In this document: positions 1-7,285 of the stretch, piece after piece
How the letters are laid out: each line of letters starts with the position of its first letter
Numbering within the stretch: the first letter of the stretch is position 1
Source of the DNA: Catenibacterium sp900764725
GTDB taxonomy: Bacteria > Bacillota_I > Bacilli_A > Erysipelotrichales > Coprobacillaceae
Strand: one strand, 5' to 3'
Assembly (NCBI RefSeq): GCF_934754625.1
Contig: NZ_CAKVIU010000040.1
DNA: 23,549 nucleotides
The notes under the pieces: model-generated
The model's input: the letters and a program-made list of their open reading frames with translations, nothing else
The model's database searches: none
Told to the model about the DNA's origin: nothing
Translations under genes and position numbers: made by a program

Positions 1-7
1 GGAGTTT

Positions 8-196
8 TTAAATAAAAAAAGAGCCTGATTGGCTATAAAAACGAAAAAACTCCACATAATCATAAAGTACACATAATGTGTATGGGACTTCTGGCTTGAT
101 TTCATAGAGATTAGCCCCTGCTATTTTTGCGACTTCTTCAGCCGCATGCTTTGTAACACCACTTGCACTAAAAGAAGCAACTAATATTTGACTCAT
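8..196 (-). pseudogene. Truncated flavodoxin N-terminus
   Basis: The first 40 residues (start MSQILVASFSASGVTKHAAE, ending EIKPEVPYT) are a typical flavodoxin N-terminus: beta1, the phosphate-binding loop SASGVT for FMN, helix 1, and the conserved EIKPEVPYT. Homology stops at about position 85. The last 22 codons do not resemble flavodoxin, and the roughly 100 residues carrying the rest of the FMN site are absent, so this is a gene remnant. The expression signals are intact: an AAGGAGG ribosome binding site 8 nt before the ATG and a MerR-type promoter (218-248). Positions 1-53 hold a 9-bp inverted repeat (GGAGTTTTT at 1-9, AAAAACTCC at 45-53) around a small AGCC/GGCT hairpin with a T run on the minus strand, perhaps a terminator left at the breakpoint. 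Confidence 0.75.
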
Positions 197-217
197 ATTA
201 TCATCCTCCTTAATAAA

Positions 218-248
218 ATTATAGAGACTAAACCTTACTTTAGGGCAA
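218..248 (-). promoter_or_regulatory. MerR-type promoter of the flavodoxin remnant
   Basis: On the minus strand TTGCCC (243-248) and TATAAT (218-223) are separated by 19 bp. This over-long spacer is the hallmark of promoters activated by MerR-family regulators, which untwist the DNA. The spacer carries an imperfect dyad. It is nearly identical to the promoter at 879-909. Confidence 0.65.
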
Positions 249-255
249 GGAAATT

Positions 256-388
256 TTACTTATATAGTTCTGTTCTTCTCAACTGTGTATAAGGTTTACT
301 ATCTCTTATTCTCGTAGATTCAGACAAATCAATATCAACATAGATGATTTCTTCTTGATCATTCGCTTTTTTAATGACTATTCCTGTC
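256..388 (-). pseudogene. Nitrilase C-terminal remnant
   Basis: Read on the minus strand this gives about 43 codons ending DLSESTRIRDSKPYTQLRR then TELYK and a stop at 256-258. It aligns without gaps to the C-terminus of the complete amidase gene at 916-1713 (DLSESKKIRDSKPYTQLRK, TEFYK). The catalytic Glu-Lys-Cys part of the protein is missing, so the fragment is non-functional. It is part of the 180-bp direct repeat and shows that a second nitrilase gene, or a partial duplication, once stood upstream of the flavodoxin gene. Confidence 0.8.
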
Positions 389-418
389 TTCATCATTCTT
401 GCTAATATTATTTTAATA

Positions 419-859
419 CTAGTGTCCACGAATATCGATCTCTTTCAGCAAAGAATTCCCATCTCCCCACGAATAAACAATGTAATATCCTTTACTCTTT
501 ATCGGCTTCTTAAATTTCAATGTACTATGATCGACCACTTCAATCTCTTGTCCTTCTTGGATATCTACAAGATATTCCCACTCATTATTTCGATAACTTG
601 AATAATATCTTTCTAATTCTTCAATAGACAAATCGCTTTTAATAAGTATTGCTCCTAAGTATTGCATCCCGTTTCCGTTTCCTGTAAGTTTACCCGATTT
701 TGATAATGATTCTATAAGTTCTGTTTCTTTAGGCAAAGGTGTACTACACAATTCTTTTTCCACTTGATATGCGCAATAGTCATTAATTACAGGAATTAAA
801 ACACCCCCTCCTATTAATAAAAACACCGCCAATATTCCGAATAATTTTAATTTTTTCAT
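419..859 (-). CDS. Membrane-anchored hypothetical protein (146 aa)
   Basis: I do not recognise a named family. Residues 1-26 form one hydrophobic segment after a short basic start (MKKLK), giving an uncleaved anchor or signal peptide. There is no lipobox cysteine at the right place. The rest is a soluble extracytoplasmic domain of about 115 residues with a Gly/Asn-rich stretch (GKLTGNGNGMQYLGAILIK), a helical part (SIEELERYYSSYR) and a beta-rich C-terminus. The ribosome binding site GGGAGG precedes the ATG and a MerR-type promoter lies at 879-909. The gene sits exactly between two copies of a 180-bp repeat, so it may have been inserted by the duplication that broke the neighbouring flavodoxin. 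Confidence 0.75.
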   Translation of the reverse strand: MKKLKLFGILAVFLLIGGGVLIPVINDYCAYQVEKELCSTPLPKETELIESLSKSGKLTGNGNGMQYLGAILIKSDLSIEELERYYSSYRNNEWEYLVDIQEGQEIEVVDHSTLKFKKPIKSKGYYIVYSWGDGNSLLKEIDIRGH

Positions 860-863
860 ACAT

Positions 864-1048
864 ATCCTCCCTAATAAAATTATAGAGGCTAAACCTTACT
901 TTAAGGCAAGGAAATTTATTTATAAAATTCAGTTTTTCTCAACTGTGTATAAGGTTTACTATCTCTTATTTTTTTAGATTCAGATAAATCAACATCAACA
1001 TATATAAGTTCTTCTTGATCACATGCTTTTTCAATAACTTCCCCATTT
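864..1048 (-). repeat. 180-bp direct repeat, copy B
   Basis: Partner of 205-388. This copy spans the true 3' end of the complete nitrilase-family gene and the MerR-type promoter after it. It therefore looks like the parental copy, while copy A is the relic. Confidence 0.85.
879..909 (-). promoter_or_regulatory. MerR-type promoter of the 146-aa gene
   Basis: Minus strand TTGCCT (904-909), 19-bp spacer, TATAAT (879-884). Inside the spacer are CCTTA-AAG-TAAGG and the wider arms CTTAAA/TTTAG. The spacing and dyad match MerR-activated promoters. It starts only a few bases after the nitrilase stop codon, so it also separates the long operon upstream from the 146-aa gene. Confidence 0.65.
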
Positions 1049-1713
1049 GGACCTACTACAATGGATTCTCCAGAGAAATTCATTTCACCCTCTTGTCCTA
1101 CTCTATTGCACATCGCAATACTTACACTATTATGGAAGGACTGGACACGAAGTTCCCATTCAAACATTTCTGAAGGTTCAGTTTTAGTATTCACTGTTGG
1201 AATAAGTATTAGATCTGCACCCATTAGCGCTTCTGTTCTAATACTTTCAGGATAATGTCTATCAAAACATACGACAATGCCTATTTTACCATATTCTGTA
1301 TCAAATACTTTGAATCCATCATTTGAAGGTGTGTAGTAATCTTGTTCATAGAATTGTTTAGCCTGTGCTATATGGACCATTTTTTGAATGCCTTTGATTT
1401 CTCCATCTTTTACTATTAATAGACTTGCATCATAGGGTTTTCCTTTTTCTTCAAGATAAATGTTTGGAACAGATATAATATTATATCTCTTACTTGCAGA
1501 TTGAAGCATCTTTACTTCTTTTGAATCGAGTTTAAGTCTATATTGTGATACATCCTTTCCCTTATATTGTGGAAAGAATTCTGTAAGCTGAACTTCGGGA
1601 AATAAGATAAGACTTGCATTATTTTCAGAAGCTTGTCTAATGAATTCTATACTCTTATCTAAGTTATCTTTTATTGTACCTTCATTTTTCATTTGTGCTA
1701 ACGCAATACGCAT
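916..1713 (-). CDS. Carbon-nitrogen hydrolase (nitrilase superfamily)
   Basis: A cytoplasmic amidase of the nitrilase superfamily, which hydrolyses C-N bonds of amides or N-carbamoyl compounds. The catalytic triad is visible: Glu in LILFPEVQ, Lys in GIQKMVHI and Cys in VVCFDRHYPE (residues 40, 111 and 149 counted from this start). The length of 265 aa is normal. Closest in style to N-carbamoylputrescine amidohydrolase-like or omega-amidase-like members, but the substrate cannot be told. The start is set at the ATG at 1711-1713, because AAAGAGG lies 6-9 nt before it; an upstream in-frame GTG (1720-1722) overlaps that ribosome binding site. It is the last gene of the operon, 5 bp after the methyltransferase stop. 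A copy of its 3' end lies at 256-388. Confidence 0.88.
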   Translation of the reverse strand: MRIALAQMKNEGTIKDNLDKSIEFIRQASENNASLILFPEVQLTEFFPQYKGKDVSQYRLKLDSKEVKMLQSASKRYNIISVPNIYLEEKGKPYDASLLIVKDGEIKGIQKMVHIAQAKQFYEQDYYTPSNDGFKVFDTEYGKIGIVVCFDRHYPESIRTEALMGADLILIPTVNTKTEPSEMFEWELRVQSFHNSVSIAMCNRVGQEGEMNFSGESIVVGPNGEVIEKACDQEELIYVDVDLSESKKIRDSKPYTQLRKTEFYK

Positions 1714-1718
1714 ATGTT

Positions 1719-2375
1719 TCACCTCTTTCTACAGTGAAAATATATCATTGATCCATCAATATGTATATCAAGTATTTGATAGAGTTTCTCTAGAATATTT
1801 TCAAGTTCTTCTTCAGTTTGAAATGGTGGAGTAAACCAGCCTTTCTTTGAAAGAATGTTTTTTACTAGCCAGTCTGTTCTTTTTGATTTTCCTTTAATAT
1901 AGAAACAGGCGATAAAATCACCACCAGGTTTTAATACGCGCCATGTTTCTTGAAAAGCTTTCATCTTATCAGGGAAAGCATGAAATCCATTCATAGATAG
2001 TACTATATCAAATGTTTCATCATTCATCTCTAGGTTTCCTACATCTCCTTGAATACATTGGATATGCGTTTGTTCATTTAATCTATTTTTAGCTTGTTCA
2101 AGCATATCCTGACTATAATCAAGACAAGTAATATGCGCATTCTTTAAAGAAATCCATTTGTTTTTTGTGAATACAGCTGTTCCTACCGGAACATCAAGAA
2201 GACGACCTTTAAAATCATCAGGAATATAAGAAAGTACTTTTTGCGCTATCACATTATCATCAGTACCACTCCAAAATAGTTTTATATAGAGCTGACTAAA
2301 AATATTACCTTGAGTGAGAACATCATCATATATATTTTTAGATGATTCATAAGCATCTTTTACTTTGTCTTTCAT
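1719..2375 (-). CDS. Class I SAM-dependent methyltransferase
   Basis: A Rossmann-fold methyltransferase of the UbiE/BioC-like Methyltransf_11 type. SAM-binding motif I is LLDVPVGTAVF (about residues 59-69; the usual GxGxG is relaxed to PVGTA). The acidic ribose-binding loop is CLDYSQDMLEQAK, the adenine-binding part is GDVGNLEMNDETFD, and the post-motif is WRVLKPGGDFIACFY. Length is 218 aa. The start is the ATG at 2373-2375, preceded by GAAAGGA; a longer reading frame to 2414 has no ribosome binding site and runs into the upstream pseudogene. The acceptor substrate is unknown. It stands between the broken thioesterase copy and the nitrilase in one co-directional operon. Confidence 0.85.
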   Translation of the reverse strand: MKDKVKDAYESSKNIYDDVLTQGNIFSQLYIKLFWSGTDDNVIAQKVLSYIPDDFKGRLLDVPVGTAVFTKNKWISLKNAHITCLDYSQDMLEQAKNRLNEQTHIQCIQGDVGNLEMNDETFDIVLSMNGFHAFPDKMKAFQETWRVLKPGGDFIACFYIKGKSKRTDWLVKNILSKKGWFTPPFQTEEELENILEKLYQILDIHIDGSMIYFHCRKR

Positions 2376-3066
2376 AATAGTTTTCCTTTCTATTCTTCCA
2401 TTCCTCAACTGCATTTCTTATGTGTTGATCTATATCTAAACGTGTATGACGGCATTCTTCTAGACGTTTATTTATATGGTGAATATATTTTACGGTATCC
2501 CATAATACATCATCTTCAGTAATAGGATGTACTCGTTCTGGATCATCAAATAGCTTTTTTGAATTGATCATATCACCTATACGTTTTGTTTCTTTCTCAA
2601 TGATATGCCAATACTCAGGATTTTTATGACAAAACGGCATATAAGGAAGTGGTTTTCCTCTGTAAGAAAATAGAGATTCCTCTTCAATTGGTCATTCTTT
2701 ACAGCCATCCTTATCCTCTTACATAATTCCTGCTAAATAAAGTCATCTGGAGTTAGGCCAATTGTAAGTGTGATATCTTCAATATAAGAAGCACCGGTTT
2801 AAGCGATTGTTCCTGTAGTCGTTACATCTATAATCCTATATTCTTATCACTAGATGTTTTTACCCATCTTATAGATTTTTCTATACGTTCTAATGAATAA
2901 TTATGATGTCCATAATTTTTTCTGCAAAAGACATGGTTGAAATATTTAAGCCATGTTAATGTAACCATTTTACAGAAGCATGAGCTAAATAGTCTAATGA
3001 GTCATCACCAATCATTATAAAATCTGATCGTATTTAATAATTCTAATAAACGCCATAAAGCCACCA
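2347..3066 (-). pseudogene. Degraded copy 1 of the BAAT-like acyl-CoA thioester hydrolase
   Basis: This stretch aligns over almost its whole length with the gene at 3885-4825. The first half (about 2641-3066) is full of stops and frame changes. The second half is still open (2347-2640; starts MPFCHKNPEYWHIIEKE) but lacks two blocks, both removed in frame. One deletion is 57 bp (19 codons ETIKVENIHGILLLIGAKD), between the short repeats TC(A/G)TCTT. The other is about 150 bp, between GGC(A/G)TTCTT repeats, and takes out the segment with the probable catalytic His. The open end overlaps the following methyltransferase start by 29 bp. Non-functional, though a peptide of about 97 residues could be made. 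Confidence 0.85.
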
Positions 3067-3083
3067 ATTGTGCAAACTTATAA

Positions 3084-3869
3084 CTATTTACCTTTGAATT
3101 GGGCGACAAATGATAAATAGGGTAATTGATCAGTCTTAATAATTTCTTTTAACATTCTGGCAAAACCTTCTGGATCACAAATCTGATACTGCATATGATT
3201 GAATCCCTCAAAAACTGGAAAGTTGCCATATATATAAGTCTGCATCACTGCATTTCGATATTTAAAATGATCTTCTATACTTCCAAATTCCCAGAATGTA
3301 TGTTTTTGTAATTCTTTTTGTAATTTTGGGAAAGGTTTATCTTCTAGACTATCTGCCATTTGTTTTCTCAGATTACTATATGTTAGATTCTTCCCTGCTT
3401 TTATAAAGTAAGATTTAATCTTATCATCATCACACCACATAATTTTCTTCAGAGTTTTTCCTTTTGACCAGTACAGACTTTTCATTGCTACATATAAGAA
3501 TGGAACCATAATCCTGCGTGTTACCTTGCCAATCTGTGCAAACTGTCCACCATCAAAAAATATATGTTTTATTGGCATTTCTGAACTTGTTATAAATGCC
3601 ATAGCTAAATCTGCACCGATAGAAGAGGCTACTATAAGTTCTATCTTTTTGATTTTTTGTTTTTCTAGAAATCGTATTAGTTGTTGTACCTCATCTTCTT
3701 TACTACAATACTTCTGCCCAGAACAATACACTGTTGAAGTTGGCATAATACAATAATATTCTTCTGCCAATTTCTCAGCAACCGGCATACTGCTTTCCCC
3801 AGTTACTCCCATTGCATGAAAAAAGAGAACAACAGGTTTTAATTTGTTTCCTAAAGTCTTAAATTCCAT
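3084..3869 (-). CDS. Alpha/beta hydrolase
   Basis: An alpha/beta-hydrolase-fold protein of 261 aa. The N-terminal strand and oxyanion loop are VVLFFHAMGVTGESSMPVAE. The nucleophile elbow is VASSIGADLA with Ser83 (ASSIG in place of GxSxG). The catalytic His is H225 in GFNHMQYQI; the acid could be D105 (FFDGG) or D200, and I cannot decide. The family is found in Bacillota as short esterase/lipase-like proteins of unknown substrate. The ribosome binding site AAGGTG lies 6 nt before the ATG. It lies between two broken copies of an acyl-CoA thioester hydrolase gene, and is the only hydrolase of this stretch whose frame is intact. Confidence 0.8.
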   Translation of the reverse strand: MEFKTLGNKLKPVVLFFHAMGVTGESSMPVAEKLAEEYYCIMPTSTVYCSGQKYCSKEDEVQQLIRFLEKQKIKKIELIVASSIGADLAMAFITSSEMPIKHIFFDGGQFAQIGKVTRRIMVPFLYVAMKSLYWSKGKTLKKIMWCDDDKIKSYFIKAGKNLTYSNLRKQMADSLEDKPFPKLQKELQKHTFWEFGSIEDHFKYRNAVMQTYIYGNFPVFEGFNHMQYQICDPEGFARMLKEIIKTDQLPYLSFVAQFKGK

Positions 3870-3884
3870 ATTTTCACCTTATTT

Positions 3885-4825
3885 CTACTTTTTAGTCTTC
3901 CATTCTACAATTACATTTCTTATACGTTGATCTATATCTAAGCGTGTATGACGGCATTCTTTTGGATGTTTTCTTGCAGACTTAAAAGCGAATTTCATAA
4001 ATATTCCAGAACCAACAGGTAGTATCATCTTTAACATGCTTTCAGGAAATACAAAATGTGTGCTATATTCATAAATAACAGATTCTACTTTAATTTGTGT
4101 GGGCGTTCTTTTATACGCTTTTTTATACGATCAATATATTTTGCGGTATCCCACAATACATCGTCTTTAGCTCCAATAAGTAATAATATTCCGTGGATAT
4201 TTTCAACCTTGATTGTTTCATCTTCAGTAATAGGATGTACTTGTTCTGAATCATCAAATAGCTTTTTCGAATTGATCATATCACCTGTACGTTTTGTTTC
4301 TTTCTCAATGACATGCCAATACTCAGGATGTTTATAAGAAAATGGCATATAAGGAAGTGGTTGCCCTCTGTACGAAAATAGAGATTCTCCTTCAATTGGC
4401 CATTCTTTACAGCCATCTTTTTTACCTTGTATGAATCCCTGCCAGATAAAGTCACTTGGAGTCAAGCCGATTGTAAGTGTAATGTCTTTGAAATAAGAAG
4501 CAGCAGTTAAAGCCAGTGTTCCTGTAGTAGATGCACCGACAATACCTATTTTTTGATTACTATGTGATGTTAGCCAGTCGATTGCCTTCTCTATACGTTC
4601 TAATGGGTAATTATGATGTCCATAATCTTTTTTTGCAGGAGACATGGTCATGACATTTAAACCAAGTTTATGTAACCATTTTACAGAAGTACGTGCTATA
4701 TAATCTTCTGAATCATCTCCAATCATCGCAATCATTGCGCAATTTGATTCTTTTACACATTTCCAATAAGCACCATAAAATCCATATGTTTCTGTATCAA
4801 AATGTACCTTCTTCACTTCTATCAT
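3885..4825 (-). pseudogene. Frameshifted acyl-CoA thioester hydrolase/BAAT C-terminal-like protein (copy 2)
   Basis: An open frame of 246 codons (4085-4825) carries the core of an acyl-CoA thioester hydrolase/BAAT C-terminal family hydrolase: nucleophile elbow GIVGASTTGTLAL with Ser in GAS, and the Asp strand GILLLIGAKDDVLWD. It stops early at KERPHKLK. In the -1 frame the missing C-terminus follows at once (VESVIYEYSTHFVFPES, then PVGSGIFMKFAFKSAR and ECRHTRLDIDQRIRNV) and ends at a stop at 3885-3887. Joining the frames gives about 310 residues, the length I expect for the family. A single-base loss near 4083 explains the break. The probable catalytic His (THFVFPE) lies in the lost part, so the long fragment is likely inactive. 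No classic slippery heptamer is present. Confidence 0.82.
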
Positions 4826-4835
4826 CTCCTTTGTA

Positions 4836-5624
4836 TTAGTCTTGTTTCTCTAAAATAACTATCTTATTTGAGATATTACAAACAAAAGGAATTTTACCTA
4901 ACACATGATAGATAGGCATTAACTGTTTCATTCCTTCTACAAGACTTACTTCATTAAGAAAAGAAAATGTAGGAAGAAGTTTTTCTAGTTCTTTTCCATT
5001 TCTAATACCCCATGTAAATTTTGCATGGCTTCCTTCTATTGATTTTTCTTTTATATGTTTCACCATGAAAGGTGCCATGACTTCAACCATTACCGTTGTA
5101 TTTTTAAAATCAATAATAGAAAATATTTTCTTAATATCATTTTCAGATAAATACATTGTGAGACCTTCAATAATAATAAGGACATTTTTTCCATTATATT
5201 GGATATCTTCTATGTATGTTTCATCCATAGCCGATTTCGCAATCTGATAGATGGGGCCTGTTTCTTTTAAGAACAGTTTTCTTATATTCATCGTTTCAGG
5301 CAAATCTAGATTATACCAACGTACATATTTTCCCTTCATACGATAACATCTTGTATCAAGTCCACATGCAATATTAATAACTATCGTATCTTTATGTGAG
5401 TTGAGATATTCCTCTACCATTTTGTCTAATACAATCGTTCTTGCGATTACACCTAAACTCATAGTTCTATCTTGTTCAGCTTTAGAAAAGTCATAATCTA
5501 ATTGTTTGACTATTGATACAGCCGTTTCATCTTTTATTTTAGGATTCTCTTTACTTGTTTCTTTTGCACGCGCATAGAGAGTCTGGATCATTGTCTCTGG
5601 AACACCTTTTACATCTACCTTCAT
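4836..5624 (-). CDS. Leucine carboxyl methyltransferase (LCM) family protein
   Basis: A class I SAM methyltransferase of the LCM/TcmP-like family (Pfam LCM), 262 aa. Diagnostic motifs are INIACGLDTRCYR (SAM-binding motif I; GLDTR is the family signature), YNLDLPETM and LIIIEGLTMYL (EGxxMYL). Family members O-methylate carboxyl or hydroxyl groups of small molecules; the substrate here is unknown. The start is the ATG at 5622-5624: GAAGGA lies 8 nt upstream, and the ATG overlaps the preceding gene's stop as ATGA, which points to translational coupling. It is followed 10 bp later by the BAAT-like pseudogene. Confidence 0.88.
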   Translation of the reverse strand: MKVDVKGVPETMIQTLYARAKETSKENPKIKDETAVSIVKQLDYDFSKAEQDRTMSLGVIARTIVLDKMVEEYLNSHKDTIVINIACGLDTRCYRMKGKYVRWYNLDLPETMNIRKLFLKETGPIYQIAKSAMDETYIEDIQYNGKNVLIIIEGLTMYLSENDIKKIFSIIDFKNTTVMVEVMAPFMVKHIKEKSIEGSHAKFTWGIRNGKELEKLLPTFSFLNEVSLVEGMKQLMPIYHVLGKIPFVCNISNKIVILEKQD

Positions 5625-6280
5625 TTTGAGTTTCCTTCTTTTCTTACAACACAATGAAGACGCATTCCTTTACGTATTTCAAACTTTTCTACATTTAAAC
5701 CTGCTTCTTTACAACATTTATAAACAAGATCTCTTGTAGGTACCTGAACATCACCATGACCAAATAAGTTTGCGAGAGGCATTTCAAGTTTATTCATTAA
5801 CCATACAAGTGTTTTATTATCACTTGTCACATCTCTAAGTATTAATCTACCATTTGGACGTAAGCATCTCTTGACACTATTGAAAAATGCCTGAGGATTT
5901 GGATAATGATGAAAGCTCATAGAACAGATAATGGCATCAAATGAGTCCACATCAAAAGGAAAATTTTCACAGTCCCCTACTACAAATACAGCATTAGGAA
6001 TCTTCTTCTTTTTAGCCTCTTCAATCATAGCTGGTGTAAGATCAAGTCCTGTATAGTGTCTATCAGGATATTTTTCTGATAATAAAGAAATCATCGGTGC
6101 TGGACCACATCCTGCATCGAGTAAATCCATGAATGGTTCTGTTTCCAATTCTTCTAAGATATCTGGATAATCTTTCTTACACATTTCATAAATACCTGCA
6201 TGATCACCTTCATATCTTTTAGCTGCTTCAGTAAATTCTTTGATTGATAATTGCTTATATTCTTCGTTTGTCATATTCAT
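5621..6280 (-). CDS. UbiE/BioC-like SAM-dependent methyltransferase
   Basis: A class I methyltransferase of 219 aa. Motif I is MDLLDAGCGPAP (about residues 51-62), followed by YTGLDLTPAMIEEAKKK (acidic loop), VVGDCENFPFDVDSFD and CSMSFHHYPNP, then LRPNGRLILRDV. Methyltransf_11/25 type, substrate unknown. The first ATG (6278-6280) overlaps the stop of the reductase gene as ATGA, but the AAGGAG is only 3 nt before it. A second ATG at 6272-6274 has 9-nt spacing and may be the start used. It is coupled at both ends (ATGA overlaps), so reductase, this enzyme and the LCM methyltransferase are translated as one block and probably act in one pathway. Confidence 0.87.
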   Translation of the reverse strand: MNMTNEEYKQLSIKEFTEAAKRYEGDHAGIYEMCKKDYPDILEELETEPFMDLLDAGCGPAPMISLLSEKYPDRHYTGLDLTPAMIEEAKKKKIPNAVFVVGDCENFPFDVDSFDAIICSMSFHHYPNPQAFFNSVKRCLRPNGRLILRDVTSDNKTLVWLMNKLEMPLANLFGHGDVQVPTRDLVYKCCKEAGLNVEKFEIRKGMRLHCVVRKEGNSK

Positions 6281-7158
6281 AATCTCCTTTTCTTAATATA
6301 TAAATAAAACTCATTATGTAGTTCTTTCATTTCATCCGGTGCTTTTATTGCATGTTGATACATAAATGTATATCCGAAGTGACTTTCATAGGTCTGAGAC
6401 AAAATATATGAAAGTATTGGGATAGGTACAATTCTAAATATATGCATTTTGAATGGAGATAATGTATGAAGCTTTGTATATAATGTCCTAAAATTTTCTT
6501 TAAGCTGGATAGCTGTCTTTCTCATCACGAGTTTGTCATCTCCTACAGATTCAGGATGTTCTGTTTGATAATAAGCATCTGCAAGAGGTACAACCATCCC
6601 AAGATGACATAACTGCCATATATGCATATCGTTTACCTGTTGTATTGGTATGCGAGCATGTTTAAATATTTGTGAGAGCTGCTTTGTCCTATTTGTCTTC
6701 TTTCCATCTATTTCAGAAAACGTAGTAGGCTGTATGAATCTTGGAGTAAGTGATGCGTCAAGTATATCATTTGTGATAGTACCTCCAGCACCCGGAAAAG
6801 CAGGTAGTATTCTTCCTTTTCCTATAATGTTTTCCCATTTTTCATAATTATCTAATGAGTTAACCATTGTGATGATTGTTTTACTTTTATTTGATTTTAA
6901 TTCTTTAAGGGCTTGATATAATTGATTTTCTCTAACAGTTAAAAAAATAAAACCATATATATCATCATCTTGTAATTGATCAACTACCTTGATATTTACT
7001 TTCTTGATTGTATTATTTTTCTTATAGAGGAGTCCTTGATTTTTAAGTACATTAAGTCTATGCCCTCTGACATAAATAGTTGTATCATATCCTGCTTCTT
7101 CAAATAAGATAGCATATAAAGAACCAATAACCCCTGCCCCATATATAAGTATTCTCAT
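6277..7158 (-). CDS. Ketopantoate-reductase-like (ApbA/PanE family) oxidoreductase
   Basis: An NAD(P)-dependent reductase, 293 aa. It begins with the Rossmann motif MRILIYGAGVIGS (GxGxxG at residues 7-12), followed by the ribose/phosphate-recognition stretch TIYVRGHRL. The second conserved block is FLTVRENQ, and the middle part (FPGAGGTI) fits ApbA-type proteins. The C-terminal helical domain is divergent and I do not see the PanE catalytic Lys/Glu arrangement clearly, so pantoate synthesis should not be assumed. Bacillota have many such paralogues near regulators and methyltransferases. First gene of the long operon; AGAGGTG ribosome binding site; promoter with two operator palindromes directly upstream. 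Confidence 0.82.
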   Translation of the reverse strand: MRILIYGAGVIGSLYAILFEEAGYDTTIYVRGHRLNVLKNQGLLYKKNNTIKKVNIKVVDQLQDDDIYGFIFLTVRENQLYQALKELKSNKSKTIITMVNSLDNYEKWENIIGKGRILPAFPGAGGTITNDILDASLTPRFIQPTTFSEIDGKKTNRTKQLSQIFKHARIPIQQVNDMHIWQLCHLGMVVPLADAYYQTEHPESVGDDKLVMRKTAIQLKENFRTLYTKLHTLSPFKMHIFRIVPIPILSYILSQTYESHFGYTFMYQHAIKAPDEMKELHNEFYLYIKKRRL

Positions 7159-7172
7159 TATATCACCTCTTT

Positions 7173-7188
7173 GTTAGGTTGTGCTAAC
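7173..7188. promoter_or_regulatory. Operator palindrome O1 (GTTAG-N6-CTAAC)
   Basis: A 16-bp palindrome downstream of the -10 box, in the 5' leader of the reductase operon. The same arms and spacer length recur at 7235-7250. It probably binds a dimeric repressor such as a TetR-type protein; no regulator gene lies in the window. Confidence 0.7.
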
Positions 7189-7198
7189 CTATGGGTTT

Positions 7199-7227
7199 AG
7201 TATACCACTATGAAATATATATCACAA
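7199..7227 (-). promoter_or_regulatory. Sigma-A promoter of the reductase-methyltransferase operon
   Basis: On the minus strand TTGTGA (7222-7227), a 17-bp spacer, then TATACT (7199-7204). The box pair sits between two identical 16-bp operators, so bound repressor dimers would flank RNA polymerase on both sides. This is the only clear promoter before the run of genes down to 916. Confidence 0.72.
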
Positions 7228-7234
7228 TTAGTAT

Positions 7235-7250
7235 GTTAGTTATTCCTAAC
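7235..7250. promoter_or_regulatory. Operator palindrome O2 (GTTAG-N6-CTAAC)
   Basis: Same arms and spacer as 7173-7188, 62 bp away (about six helical turns, so on the same DNA face), upstream of the -35 box. This geometry favours cooperative or looped repression. Confidence 0.7.
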
Positions 7251-7280
7251 AAAAAAACATGAACGTATAATGTTCATGCT
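7251..7280 (-). terminator. Intrinsic terminator after the GIY-YIG gene
   Basis: On the minus strand CATGAAC-attatac-GTTCATG (7258-7278) is followed by a run of seven T. It begins a few bases after the stop of the gene at 7286-8134 and closes the ATC hydrolase operon. Confidence 0.85.
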
Positions 7281-7285
7281 TTAAG

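Larger units (their letters stand above)
205..388 (-). repeat. 180-bp direct repeat, copy A
   Basis: It matches 864-1048 at a constant offset of 660 bp over most of its length, with scattered substitutions. It contains, in minus-strand order, the last 43 codons of a nitrilase-like gene and then a MerR-type promoter with its Shine-Dalgarno. The 146-aa gene lies exactly between the two copies. Confidence 0.85.

Noticed and set aside
1..53. Mobile-element end at the left window edge
   Set aside because: The 9-bp inverted repeat GGAGTTTTT/AAAAACTCC is short and AT-rich. With only one side visible there is no target duplication or transposase to support an element.
4075..4095. Programmed -1 frameshift in the BAAT-like gene
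   Set aside because: The two frames join in the -1 direction, but there is no X-XXY-YYZ slippery heptamer and no clear stimulatory structure. A mutational one-base loss is simpler, especially with a second decayed copy next door.
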